Shown: positions 36,430 through 47,578 of the stretch, in pieces
How positions within the stretch are numbered: position 1 is the first letter of the stretch
Layout of the letters: each line of letters starts with the position of its first letter
Notes under the pieces: generated by a model
The model's database searches: none
The model's input: only the letters and a program-made list of their open reading frames with translations
Told to the model about the DNA's origin: nothing
Assembly (NCBI RefSeq): GCF_028502605.1
Contig: NC_079235.1
Span: 3,162,001 to 3,226,000, forward strand
Source of the DNA: Trichoderma breve
Lineage: Eukaryota; Ascomycota; Sordariomycetes; Hypocreales; Hypocreaceae
Length of the DNA stretch: 64,000 nt
Direction of reading: 5' to 3'
Program-made: the position numbers and the translations under genes

Positions 36430-36723
36430 TGGGGTCCAGGCTGGGGTCCAGGGAACGATCCGCCACCACCTTATCCAGGCACAAAACCTGATGAGACTCA
36501 GCAAGGATGGAGACCTGGATTTTGGAGCGGCCTTGCTGGGGGAGCAGCCGCTGGCTATATGGCGGGAAATCGAAACAACCGGCGGGAAGAGAGGTATCCC
36601 ACACGGGGATGGGGTGCTGGGCCTTCTGGGTCACAGCCCTCCTCATTCGGCTCTGGCTCGAGCTCCAGTTCAAACTCGTCCAGATACGAAAGCACAGGTT
36701 TCGGTTCGACACGGCGCAGATAA
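35797..36723 (+). CDS. SARAF-like store-operated calcium entry regulator (DUF1183 family)
   Basis: A single exon of 308 residues. Signal peptide 1-19; lumenal domain about 20-155 with conserved spaced cysteines (LKCISSKAVC, DVMRCTNQG, EWSCSASLP, ICEGY, GSCGVEYRL); one membrane segment at 157-178; then a cytoplasmic tail that is Gly/Pro/Ser-rich. This matches SARAF/TMEM66, an ER membrane protein that in animals damps store-operated calcium entry. The fungal role is inferred from the family only. Residues 195-211 are 17 consecutive glycines, encoded by a GGA run followed by a GGC run. The tail also has WGPGWGPG and PPPPYPG. Confidence 0.9.
36379..36429 (+). repeat. (GGA)n-(GGC)n poly-glycine microsatellite
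   Basis: 17 Gly codons in a row: GGC, five GGA, ten GGC, then GGT. It is in frame in the SARAF-like tail, and length variation would not shift the frame. Confidence 0.9.
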
Positions 36724-37326
36724 AATGATCATAAGTAATATCAGGGTCGAGTTTAGTGAGGCACTAAGTGCCAGCATACCTAGTAGTAGTCACGAAATGA
36801 AGGGACAAAATAAGGAACAAATAAAACTAACATAAGGGTCAGAATGGCGCCGAGTTTCGGCTTTTCTCTTATCCAACCCGACCTCGCTCCCCATAGAGCT
36901 CTCTTGGGCAGTGGGCTAGCATCTGCCTATCATGTTTCATATTATGTACATTGGTGGAAGCATTTCCCATATCCTTGCTCGTTAAAACGTACACTTGTGC
37001 CACATTGTCCAACCACGCCTACCCCTATAACCTTTCCCGGAAAAAAAGAAAAGAGAGAAACAATAAAGAGAAAAGGAAAACAAACAAGCAAATTGGTAAC
37101 AAAAACAGCCTCGGCCGCGGATCCAACCGCTGGCAAACACCCTCTTGCGCCAGTTAACACAGTGAAAGAGCTCGTGATAATCCTCTAGTCGTTCCCCCCG
37201 TAGATCCAAATGCAAAAAGACCAATGCAGAATAAAACAGTACGGAAAGAATGAATACAACTTCTGGACGATACATGACGGTGCTCATCGGTTCATCTCAG
37301 AGGGAATGATGCCGGTGGGCTCAGAT
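36724..37326. other. Convergent 3' flanks of the SARAF-like and BRE1 genes
   Basis: Non-coding sequence between two converging stop codons. Should hold both 3' untranslated regions; the possible polyadenylation sites were not resolved. Confidence 0.55.
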
Positions 37327-40075
37327 TTAAAAGTGAACCTGCATGACATCCATCTTGTCAAACGCCCTTGAGCAGCTAGGACACTTCCGCATACGGTTGC
37401 TTATGCGGTCATCCACACATTTGTTGCAGAAAAGGTGGCCGCAAGTCTTGAGCGCAGTGTTTTTGAAATTGGTGCGGCAAACCGTACACAAGGCCATAGT
37501 CTGTTTAACTTACGGGTTAGAACGAGCAAATCATAGGGGAAAGAAACGAAGAGCAATTCGCAAACTTTAAACGTACCCGTAGCATGTCTTCCTCTTCTGA
37601 GGAGTTGCTCAGCGCCTTATTCTTCCAGCTATCCCGGTCTTTCTGCATATGCTCAATTCGAACCTTGAGCTTCTCCACTTCAACTTCTTGCATAGCGTTT
37701 CGCTCTCGGATAACAGCTGTGGATGCGTCCTTGGACTTGACCAAGTTGGTCAAGTCTCCCACTTGCTTCGTGACAGATTCCGACTTTCTCACAGCCTCTA
37801 GGCTGTTGGATTCCATCTTTTTGCTTTCGGCGACCAGCGCCGCATTGGCCTGCCTCAAATCCGCCGATTGTTTCTCCAGATTGGACAGCAAAGTTCGGGT
37901 CTGAGATTCAAAGTCTTTCAACTGAGCAATCAGTTCGGCTGATTTTCCGCTCTGGTGTCTTAGGGTTCGAATCTCGCTGTTTCGAGTGTCGGCATCCTTC
38001 CGGGCAGCAAAGTACTTTTGATCGGCTTTGCTCTTCTCAGCAATTAGGATCGCCACCTTCTCCTCCAAGGCAGTGAAATCGAGCACCTTCTTCTGAGCAA
38101 GATCCTTCATCTTCTTGTACGCCTTCTCCATTGCCGGTAGCTCTTGGTTAATGGAGTCGAAATCTTGCCTCAGCTTCTTGTATCTTTGCCGCAGGTCCTC
38201 CTCTGAAATATCGTCCACGTCCGCCACAACACCAGTTTCTTCATCCCCTGCTGGTTTCAAGCGAGCAAGTTCCAACTCTAGCGCAGATATTCTGTCCTCC
38301 TTTGCTGCTACAAGCTCTTTGATGTGCTCCATTGCGATCCGTTCCTGCTCTGCATTCGCCCTGCGCTGCATGTTCTCTGCGAGTATCTCGTCCCGAGCAG
38401 ACCGTACGCGGGTCAGGTCCTGGTCTCGTGCGGCAATATCAGCTTCATAGTCCTGTGCCACCTGGTTCATATCTGCTTCGAGCTGGGTGCGGAATGCCGT
38501 TCGCTCTGCTTGGAGCTTTTCCGCCTCCTCGCGCAATTGCTTGTTGGTGGCTTCCAAGGTGTTGATCCGCTTGATGAGGTCCTCATTTTGACTCTTGAAT
38601 TGCTTAAACACATCCGTGCGGATGTAATCTTCGTCTGACAGAGTTTCTCGTCGAGCTTTCAGACTTGTGTTTTCCTCTTGCAGGGTTTTGAGCTCAGCAA
38701 GAAGCGCCTCCAGTTGCTCCTTTTGTTTCGTCGCAGCCGCCATGGCCTCTTCATATTTCACCAACAGCTCATTTGCACTGCCGTTTGGTTCACTGGGTTC
38801 TGATCCTCCCTCGGTAGGCGTAGTCGCGGGCCGTGTAGCATTAGCAAATGCCTGCTGCTCTAGCCTCTGAACTTGCGCGCTCTTGGCACGATCGAGCTTC
38901 TTCTCGGCTTTGAAATACCTAAGCGTCGCGGCGTTGAGTTGCTCCGACATTTGTTCCTTTTCTGCGCTCAATCGGTCGAGCTTTAGGAGGTATTCTTTCT
39001 GGGCCGCTAGGAGGCTGGCGATTTGGCTTTCTAACTCAGTTGTCTTGGGTGAAATATTTTCCCTCTGGGCTGCGAGTTGGGTGAGCAGTGATTCGGCCTT
39101 GGCTTTGATCGTCTTCCCCCTTTCCTGTAAATGAGCTTGGAAATCATGTAGGTTTTTGAAGCTCACGGCCGTGAGATATGGAGTGTCTGATGCCTCAAGG
39201 AGTTAGAATTTCGAACATATAATAAATCGTATATGCATATATAGTGATTGGGCTTACCCCTAGGCTCCGCAGTCGGTACTTTGGACGTAACCAACAATTC
39301 GAGTTCTTCTAAACACTGTGCCATTGTTAGTCCAACGGCGAAATGAACATTGTCCTCGGAATTGCATACCTGTCGCCACCAAGCGTCAATAATTCGTAAA
39401 TGATCGTCATGGTGGACGGATCGTTTGTGTAGCTCTTCTAGACGCGATTCGGCTGTGGACGCCTTACGACTGTACTCCTGCATTTGCCGATATATCGCTC
39501 CCTTTGTATATGCCTGATATACCTAGTCAGCGCCATGTGCCCCTTATATATCGCGAGAGTCGGTGTATAGAAATGACGAGGTGGGTAGAATCACGGTGGA
39601 CGCAGCGCGCGGTAGGGTGAAGGATATGCAGAGCGGATTATTGAAGATATTTTTGTGGAAAGCAAAGAAGCCGCTGACTGCTCTCGCTAAGCAATGAGCA
39701 ACATCACTGGCTTGGTGAGCACTATCATCCAGCAACGAGGCCCCAACGAGGGCTGCAGCTGACAGGGCGAGCAGGTTGAGTGCGGAAAATGGCAAGGCAA
39801 GGCGTTTGGGACAGTTGGCGAGACGCAATCCGCCAAGTCGGGGCGCCTCGCGGGTTGAATGGGACGGGGCAGTGGGATCATGCGACACTTACTTCGATCC
39901 AGGTATCTTCCTTCATGTCCGTGTTTTCGTCCTTGGCCTTGGACCCATTGATGGCAACCCTCTTGCTGGGAGGAGCCAGGTCTTCGGCGCCGCTGATGGC
40001 GGGTCTCTTCCTGTCCTCCATCTTCACGAGCGTGGATGGACGAGGCGAGGCAGAGGGGGTCGTTGCAACAGGCAT
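37327..40075 (-). CDS. bre1: E3 ubiquitin ligase Bre1 (histone H2B monoubiquitination)
   Basis: Five exons: 40075-39893, 39513-39370, 39315-39258, 39186-37577 and 37500-37327, giving 722 residues with every join in frame. The N-terminus ([22 protein letters not shown]) and [40 protein letters not shown] are Bre1 signatures. The middle (about 150-660) is coiled coil. The C-terminus is a RING finger: C670, C673, C685, H687, C690, C693, C705, C708. Bre1 works with the E2 Rad6 to place ubiquitin on the H2B C-terminus, which is needed for H3K4 and H3K79 methylation. The first intron is 379 nt against 54-76 for the others. The gene diverges from bdp1. An in-frame ATG at 40021 is an alternative start. 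Confidence 0.95.
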
Positions 40076-40617
40076 GAGAAGGCGCGTCAGGGAGGGTCGG
40101 CAGGGAGGAGAGGGGAGGGACAGAGGGGAGAGAAGCACAAGCAACGAGGGCTAGAGGGCAGGCGTCGGCTTTGTACTGCTCGCGCGGGCGGTCATGCAAA
40201 GGGGCGCGACGGTGAGCGTGAGGATGATGGAGAGACGCAGCCCGGCCAGGAGTTGAAATTTCGAAGTTGCCTCGCAAATCAAAGAGGCACGTCTGCGCGC
40301 CAAACGAGCCTAGTGCCGCGCTAGCCTCATCGAGTTTTGCTGCTTATCGTCTGCGTATGCATGAGCCGGCAGAACCCCGGATGCGCTTCTGACGCACCCC
40401 ACTTCTGCAACCAACTTTTCTGGCTTATCCGAGCAATCCTTGGGCGCATCTGCAAAAAAATTGGCCGGCCCTTTGACTGGTGGTGACTAGGTTGCCAAAC
40501 TTTTTGTCGACTCTGCGCCGCATCATTTTTCCGTTCATACATATCAAATGGATTAACTTCCAACCCCCAAAAGGCAGCGCTTCGTCTTTCCTTCCGCACT
40601 CGCATAATCAGCCCGAA
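40076..40617. promoter_or_regulatory. Shared bre1-bdp1 divergent promoter
   Basis: 542 bases separate the two divergent start codons, so regulatory sequence must be shared or tightly packed. No TATA box or named site is assigned. Confidence 0.65.
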
Positions 40618-42315
40618 ATGAGTTCCATGTTTAAAAAGAAGGGCGGCCTTGCCTTCAAGCCAAAGATTCCATCTGCTCGCCCACGCCCCGCGATCCCCGC
40701 CACAGATGTTCAAGTCGAGAAAGAGGTCGTCGAGCCGGAGTCAATAGCGATCGCGGCGGTAGAAAGCCCAAGTCTTGATACCAGAGAGAGTTCAAGCAAT
40801 GTCGCTAGCACTAGCGAGTCTGAGAATATCGCCTCTCCAGAGTCATCCAGCATTGCGAAAACAAGCCCGATTGCTACATCTGAGCCGCCGACTCAGGATG
40901 TCTCTGGGCTGAAACCTCAAGATCACACCGAACCGCCTGTCGAACAACAATCAAGCGTGCCAGAGACACCAGCGGTACCTCCTACTGTGGCGGAAGAAGC
41001 CGCGACAACAAGTCCGCAGCACTTTGAGCCACCGAATGTCTATAAACAACGAGAGATTACAGATGATAACATTGCGCCGGAACTTCGAGATCCACCACGC
41101 CCAACTCAAAACATCCAAGACACGGCGCAATCTTCATTACCCACAACCGAAGAAATCACACCGGTTGCCACTCCAGCACCATCTACCGGCCCGAAAACAA
41201 GAAGCAGGAGGAAAGCACCCGACTCGGCGCTAGAAAATGCCAATGGAGACGCCGACGCTGAGGCACCACCAAAGAAACGGCAGCGCAAAGCTGCCGCAAA
41301 CGAAGATGGCGCTACTGCTCCGAAGCCCAGACAACGCAAATCGTCCTCTCGGGATGGAACAGCGACACCCCAAACACGGGCGAGGCGAGCCCGCTCAGTA
41401 ACGCCAGACGACGCAGAAAACCAGATTGTCGATTTGCAGAACCTGAAAATGACCGACTTGACAAAAGATCTGCATATTGGCAAAAAATTCAGCCGCCACG
41501 ACGAACTACGGGAGCGAGAGCGACAGTCTAGAATAAAGGCCAAGCTCAAGAAGGTGCTCGGCGACAGCAGCCGCGATGGATCAGAAGCACCAGAGACACC
41601 CCAAGACGACCCGTCCATCAAAAGCAAGAGCGCTACGCCCACTGCCATGCCCACGCCAGCGGCGCCACCTGCTTCTGGCCCCCAATTCCGCATCGTCGAC
41701 GGCCAGATCATCATTGATCAGAGCTCGCTGGTTATGGACAGGCATGCTCGCGCCGCGGCTACAAGGGGGGACATGGAAACCGTCGAAGAAAACGACTTCA
41801 CGCGGCTCATCACAAGCAGCTCCTTCATGAACACCTCCAAGCTGAAAGGACCCAACATTTGGACCGATGAGGAAACCGAGCTGTTCTACCGCGGCCTGCG
41901 CATGTTTGGCACAGAATTCGAGATGATCTCCAAGATGTTCCCCAACAAGCAGCGCCGGCACGTCAAGCTCAAGTACAACCGCGAGGAGCGCCACTGCCCG
42001 CACCTCATCAATGCCGCCCTCATAGGCGAGAAAACAGTGCGCATCGACATTGACGAGTACAAGGCCTTTACAGGCATTGAGTTTGAGTCCGTCGAGTCCA
42101 TCGAGGCGGAGCAGCGCAAGATCCAGGAGGACTTTGAGGCCGAGCAGAAGCGCATCGCCGACGAGCAGGCAGAGGTCATGCGCAAGAGGCGCGAGGAGCT
42201 GTTCGCCGACGAGGACGGAGAGGACGGGAAGAAGAAGAAGAAGGGCAAGAAGAAGGGGAAACAGACTGTGCAGTACGGGCTGAATGGTGAACCGATTCTT
42301 GCAGGGGAAGCTTGA
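40618..42315 (+). CDS. bdp1: TFIIIB subunit B'' (Bdp1), RNA polymerase III initiation
   Basis: A single exon of 565 residues from MSSMFKKKGGLAFKPK. The first about 390 residues are disordered, with Ser/Thr/Pro-rich and basic stretches (KKRQRK, RARRARS). Residues about 410-470 form the extended SANT/Myb domain that defines Bdp1: IWTDEETELFYRGLRMFGT, FEMISKMFP, RRHVKLKYNREER. The C-terminus is coiled coil and then Lys-rich (KKKKKGKKKGKQ). Bdp1 joins Brf1 and TBP in TFIIIB, which recruits Pol III to tRNA, 5S and U6 genes. The upstream frame opens at 40480, but the ATG at 40618 matches the conserved N-terminus. It converges on rad23. Confidence 0.93.
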   Translation: MSSMFKKKGGLAFKPKIPSARPRPAIPATDVQVEKEVVEPESIAIAAVESPSLDTRESSSNVASTSESENIASPESSSIAKTSPIATSEPPTQDVSGLKPQDHTEPPVEQQSSVPETPAVPPTVAEEAATTSPQHFEPPNVYKQREITDDNIAPELRDPPRPTQNIQDTAQSSLPTTEEITPVATPAPSTGPKTRSRRKAPDSALENANGDADAEAPPKKRQRKAAANEDGATAPKPRQRKSSSRDGTATPQTRARRARSVTPDDAENQIVDLQNLKMTDLTKDLHIGKKFSRHDELRERERQSRIKAKLKKVLGDSSRDGSEAPETPQDDPSIKSKSATPTAMPTPAAPPASGPQFRIVDGQIIIDQSSLVMDRHARAAATRGDMETVEENDFTRLITSSSFMNTSKLKGPNIWTDEETELFYRGLRMFGTEFEMISKMFPNKQRRHVKLKYNREERHCPHLINAALIGEKTVRIDIDEYKAFTGIEFESVESIEAEQRKIQEDFEAEQKRIADEQAEVMRKRREELFADEDGEDGKKKKKGKKKGKQTVQYGLNGEPILAGEA

Positions 42316-43063
42316 TTGACTGAATTTTTTTCCCCCCTTAATCAGTCAACTCTTCGTTGTTATTTAATTGGGAGGTTCCATTTTGTCTTCTTTTTCACGT
42401 TATTTAGCATAGAATCGGCGTTTGGAGAGAGAAACAGACAGACAAAGCTCGGGCAAATCACTAGGGACGGAATGATGATACCCCTCATATTTTCTGAGAA
42501 AGGGGGTTTTTTGCGATGCTATTCATTCGGCATTCATTCGGACAAAACACTCATCTTTCTTATCAAGAAGCGACTTATCAAGAAGCGACAAGAAATGAAA
42601 AAAACCATAAACTTCAATTTTTTTCTTCCTTTTGCCATTACTGCGTGTGAATCCTAAGCATATCAGTCTTACTATTTACTAAAGGGGAGATAACAGTTGA
42701 CGGGCTCAAGACACAACTGTTTGCTTTAACGACGTTTTTTTGTGGTTGCCAAATTCGATTCCAATAACTTTCATCTGACCTGTCAAAGCGTCCCATCTCA
42801 CTCTGTCCCATCAGTCCTGCCCCGGGTCCATTAAGCCGGCGAATTCATTCCTCTGGCCTGGCCAACCCGCGAACGATACTTGGTTTTCAAAAAAGTAGTA
42901 CGATTGCAGCCGTCTGCCATGGGGCCATCCTACGCCTTTATGTTGCCAAGTCGTCATTATAGTCTTCGATTTGTCCCTCCTAGCCTTTCCTTACGTATTA
43001 TCGTATAAGACCCTTCAACCATTTCTCAGCGCCCAAGCGGGGTTTGGGTTTTTTCCGTTTTCT
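42316..43063. other. Convergent 3' flanks of bdp1 and rad23
   Basis: Non-coding, AT-rich. It includes two neighbouring perfect tandem duplications at 42521-42541 and 42560-42589. Confidence 0.6.
42521..42589. repeat. Two short perfect tandem duplications
   Basis: An 11-base unit (ATTCATTCGGC) is repeated at 42521-42541, and a 15-base unit (TTATCAAGAAGCGAC) is repeated exactly at 42560-42574 and 42575-42589. Confidence 0.85.
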
Positions 43064-44613
43064 TTAGTTTGAAGGTGGTTCATCGTCCTCTGGCTGATCG
43101 AACAGAAAGTTGGCCGCAAGCTCCTCATTCTTGTCGCATGCAAAGTAGGCCTGGATAGCCTGGTCGCGGTCGAATCCAAGTCGACATAACTGAGAAATAG
43201 TTAGCTGAAGCCTCAATAATTACCCCAGCTTCAGGGCTTGAGAAAAAGTAACTAACCCGCTCGATAGCATCGCGCTCCTCCTCTGTGACGGAAATGGCCT
43301 GGGCACCGGGTGGCAGAGGAACATCATCCTCGGCATCCTCACCGAGTAGCTGTAGAAACTGTTCTGGATTTGAGGCAATCAGCTGGGCCAGCTGTGGGTT
43401 CCCTGCACCAAGCTGCTGAAGGATGGGCTCGAGCATTTGGGGTGACTGCTGAACCACTTGACGAAGCTGTTGGAACTGAGGGCTGTTGCGAAGGAAGTCG
43501 AGGTTACCCAACTCGGCTTGGGCGGCAGCAGCACCAGGCGACAGGGCACCGCCGGTTTGCCCGGCGCCGGCGCCTCCACCTCTTCGCTGAGCAGCGAGAT
43601 CAAACAGATTAACAGCGTCGGAATCGTCAAGAGGGGCGGCGGCTGGAGCGGCGGCCTGAGGAGGGGAGACTGCTCGTTGCGTCTGCTGGACGCTCTCTGG
43701 GATACCCTTCGGACTAGAGTTAGTGGAAACTATCCTCTGGGAAGAATTCAGAAGTGCTACCTACAGTTAGAAGGTACTCGACAGCTCGGTCAGGGTTGTT
43801 GAAGGCAGCGCGCATGGCGGCCTCGATCTGGGTTCTCTCGAAACCCATAGCTTCCATGTTTGCGATGGCCTCGGCGCGCTCAGAGCCCATGGCCAGGCCA
43901 GAGGGCGTGCCAGTGGAGCGGTTGGGAGTCGGAGTCGCGGGGGGAGCGGCGGCTTGAGTAGAAGTCTGGACGGGGGCGGGGGGTGCAGCGGGAGTGCTGG
44001 CAACTGGCGGCGCAGGAGTAGCTGGAGGTGCTGCTGCAGCAGCAGGAGCAGCAGCAGGCTTGGGCTGTTTGGCAGAGATTAGGCGATGGACAATCGCAGC
44101 AAGGCAGTCTGGGTATCGGGGCGTACCTTGTTCACCATGCAGACAACGAATCCTTTCTCCTCGATATTGTAGGACTGGACAGTATCGTCATCTTTCAAGA
44201 TTTTTCCTATGCCAAGTCAGAACCAGGGCAGTGCGACGAAGCTAAGCTTAAGCCATGTCAAACCTGAGTAGATGAGCTTTTGGCTCTTGGGGTCCCAGCC
44301 CTTCTCGGCCGAAATCTTCTCCTTGACGGCGGAGATCTAATCAAAGACATGTCTGTTAGCGAGTGATGACGATGGAAGCGACCGCATATGGAAATGCCAT
44401 CGGCAAAGGCGGCGTGGCGAAAGACGTACTTTGTCTGTGGGCTCGACATCGAGGACAAATTTTTGTTGCTTGAGATCCTGCGGGAGAGACAGTCGTCAGC
44501 CAAACTGATCAGGAGCCAAAGGGGAAGCCGGCGGTCACGGCGAAGGCCATACGACGCCCCGCGCATGTTGATCCAGAGCCAGCGACATGACATACTCTAA
44601 ATGTGACCTTCAT
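43064..44613 (-). CDS. rad23: UV excision repair protein Rad23 (UBL-UBA ubiquitin receptor)
   Basis: Seven exons: 44613-44596, 44477-44430, 44336-44264, 44206-44127, 44064-43765, 43706-43257 and 43189-43064, giving 364 residues. The first exon encodes only MKVTFR. Domains in order: ubiquitin-like 1-73 ([32 protein letters not shown]); Ala/Pro linker; UBA1 about 133-173 ([22 protein letters not shown]); XPC/Rad4-binding about 238-296 ([18 protein letters not shown]); UBA2 about 310-355 ([26 protein letters not shown]). Rad23 stabilises Rad4/XPC in nucleotide excision repair and carries ubiquitinated proteins to the proteasome through its UBL. Length and domain order are standard. Confidence 0.96.
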
Positions 44614-46276
44614 GATGGGCAGATGTGGTGTTGCAGCGAGGAGGCTGCGTCGGCTAGGCGAGAGGTGGAGCGGGATGCCTAGCTGTTGTCGTGCCAGGCG
44701 GGCAGAGGCGGATCGATGCGCGAGAGTCGAGCAGAGAGAGAATGACGAGTGCGCCGCAGTATCGCAGTTGCTATCGCAGATGCTGTGCTCTGGCAGAGTG
44801 ATCTGGATAGGATTTTGATGGTATGTCGAGGCAAAGTTGGAGGAGAGGTGGCGCGGGCCAGAAGTTGTTCAGGCTGCCCTGGGCTTTTGGAGAGGGCGGG
44901 GTCGCTCTCGCTCTGAGCCTGTGTGATCAATGATTTCCAGTGGTGGAGAGCGGCAGAAGCGCTGGACCACCCCACAGCACAGCACAGCGCAGCGCAGCAC
45001 AAGGGAATGCCCTCACCTCATCTCGCCTGTGCTGTATTGTACTTGTACTTGCCGCAGCAGGTACCGAGGCCATGCATGCAGCTTGGTCTGCCTTTTACGT
45101 TGGCTGTTTCCGCGACGCTGATGCTGGAGTCGTGACTCTGACAGCAAGTATCTGTCTACCTACTGGAGTAGTACCAGCAGCGGTCTCATGTGCTCTACCC
45201 GATGGCCGTCACTGAGCTGGAATTCACTAAGCGCGGGCATGGCCAGAAGTTGAGGTGACTTGATGGCTCTGCTGCTCAGAGTGTTTAGCCTAGCAGTTTA
45301 TCTTTAACACCTGTAGCAACTCAAGCACCTACACGGTACTTTCTCATTACAAACAACTGCTAATGTATTACCCATTTGCTGCAAATCTGTTACAGCCGTC
45401 GACTCTCTCAGGTCCCAATACTATGTTACGTATTTCCCCAGCGTCCAAATCCATCTGCATGCTGCACTGCAGCCTAGCCTCGCTGATGACATACGCACGC
45501 CGCTACTGCCTGCTGCCTGCCCGCCGGATGCATGCATGCATGGTATCGATATCATTATCGTGATAAGCGCAATCATTCGCCATTCATACGTTCAACTTAA
45601 GGCAATCGCTGCCTTCTGCAGAAACTTGGCAACTGCACCTCAGCCTTAGATCAGCACATGGTGATTTTCTAGCGCCGCTTAAGCTTTGTACCCAAGTACT
45701 CGTATTTCATGTTGATGCCTCAACCTCAACAAAATCTGTAACATTATCACGTCACTCCACCATCCAACGCTCGCAGAACTCTATATCGGGCCTTTGAGAA
45801 TAGAATGTTCGCAACATGTTCTAAATGGTTACTGCCTTCCCACTCATTTGCCTTTAGCCGCCCAACAATGCTTGACTCCTCTGCAGCTTTTTAATTCACT
45901 TCACAACATGTGGAATCAGGAATACGAGGCTCTGACAAGTATGTATACAATTCTGCTTTTATTTGGTTAAATATCGTATACCAACGAAGTGAAGCGAAAA
46001 AGAGTTTGAGGTATGTGTAATATATATATCCAACGAAAAAGAGATAAATAAAAAGTCATCCAACGCCACGCTCATCTAAAACTTTGGCCAACAACAAATG
46101 GTATCATCGCCATGTCCGTCCATGTCCTTCTAACTTATATATTTCCCATTTGTTTTCCGTTTTTCTGGCGTTCTCGGTGAATTCGATAAAGAGTGCGGTT
46201 CGTTAATTGTATGAAGAAGAGAATAAGAAATTTTCGCATACGTTAAGTCGTTAAGTTGGACCCTTGTGAGCTCTCA
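44614..46276. other. 1.7 kb spacer
   Basis: Holds the rad23 promoter and the 3' flank of the next minus-strand gene. Nothing else can be supported. Confidence 0.55.
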
Positions 46277-47578
46277 TCACAGCTCCCTCCGTAGCCATTC
46301 AGGCGCAGGAGGTGCCATTCCCCTATCGGCAAAGTCCTGCCCGCTGAGATCCAACTCAGATCGGTAAGCCTTGAGCGATCTCGAGTCGAAGCTATCCTGC
46401 CTGGCGAAGGGGTGGGGTGCAATTGGCAAGCTGTCGCTTCGGAAGCGGTTGAGAGAAGCATTGCTTGATCGATGGACAATGACCCGCGCTGCATCTGGAG
46501 CCGCCATGACAATGGTGCCAGGCGTGGCGAAAGGATGCGGGTCAGGGGAGTCGGATCGGAACAGAGGGTGGATGTGAGCCTCGCCGCTTGAGCTTGGCAG
46601 ATCACGAAGCTCACGTCGAATGGACACAGGGCTGTAGCTTCGGCTGCGGCGTCTAGTTTGGATACGAGGCGGCTCGAGTTCAGTGAAGGATTGTGGTGAC
46701 GGACTCCGGCTGGCCACGGGGCTGGCGGGAATCGTTTCCAGCCCGCGAGGCTTGCTTTGCGTGGGTGTCGAAATCTCCAGCACCGCCTCTCGGTTGTGTA
46801 CGTCTACCGAGGAGGTGTCCCAGGAATCAAAGGCATCGTCGGCCATGGTGCTTCGGTTGGCAGTTGACTCAATCGACATGGAGCGGCTCCTCTCCTTGGA
46901 GGAGCGCATCTTTGACTTGCTCGAGACGGACCGGATTGACTGAGCCACATAAGTCACGGACGATGCAACGGTCTCAGCTATTGACTTGCCGTCAGCCGAA
47001 TTAGAGCGGCTTCGACTTCCTCGACCATCCAGCTGCGCCATGGGGCTGGGTTGATCCACGATGGGCATCGTCTGGCTGTATCTAATAGCCTTTAGGTTGA
47101 TCTTGCGCGCGCGTCCCGACTCCTCGTCTTTGCGGGCTGGCCAAGAGATGCCAGTGGCGTCCGTTGAAGCGGGCAAGACCTGGTAGATAGTATATACGAG
47201 TTGACTGGAAACAGCCAGTCCAAGAGTGACAGAAGATCCGACGAGGAGGTGTTTATTTGCGCCTCCATCGTGCTTTGTCAAGTACACCAAGCCAACGAGC
47301 GACGTTACTGTCGCAATTACACCAGTCGTGATTTCGAGACCAAAGAAAATCCCCCGCCAGAGTTTCGACTGCCCCGGGAATGTAGATAAAATATCAGCTG
47401 CAATTAGCCATCCGAGAAGGATCAAAATCGCAGCGTCAAATACAGCAGCGATAGTCGAAGCTATCCTGCCCGGCGATGTCTGAGAGATGCTGACGCTAAT
47501 TGCGCTTTGCGTGCACATCGTGGCCATCGTCGTGAGGAGAGCAAACGCTCCCAGCGCCAAAGAAATAATTCGAGCCAT
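46277..47578 (-). CDS. Uncharacterised four-pass membrane protein with Ser/Arg-rich tail
   Basis: A single exon of 433 residues from the ATG at 47578 (MARIISLALGAF). The frame stays open 34 codons further but with only a GTG, so that part is leader; it is pyrimidine-rich. Four hydrophobic segments lie at about 3-24, 38-65, 74-100 and 109-134. The remaining 300 residues are predicted cytoplasmic, disordered and rich in Ser, Arg and Pro, with many potential phosphorylation sites (RSRSNS, RSVSSK, SKERSRSMS, ASRSPSPQS, RRRSRSYSP). The end is PPAPEWLRREL. I do not recognise a named family. A scaffold or stress-sensing membrane protein would fit the shape, but that is conjecture. Confidence 0.8.
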   Translation of the reverse strand: MARIISLALGAFALLTTMATMCTQSAISVSISQTSPGRIASTIAAVFDAAILILLGWLIAADILSTFPGQSKLWRGIFFGLEITTGVIATVTSLVGLVYLTKHDGGANKHLLVGSSVTLGLAVSSQLVYTIYQVLPASTDATGISWPARKDEESGRARKINLKAIRYSQTMPIVDQPSPMAQLDGRGSRSRSNSADGKSIAETVASSVTYVAQSIRSVSSKSKMRSSKERSRSMSIESTANRSTMADDAFDSWDTSSVDVHNREAVLEISTPTQSKPRGLETIPASPVASRSPSPQSFTELEPPRIQTRRRSRSYSPVSIRRELRDLPSSSGEAHIHPLFRSDSPDPHPFATPGTIVMAAPDAARVIVHRSSNASLNRFRSDSLPIAPHPFARQDSFDSRSLKAYRSELDLSGQDFADRGMAPPAPEWLRREL

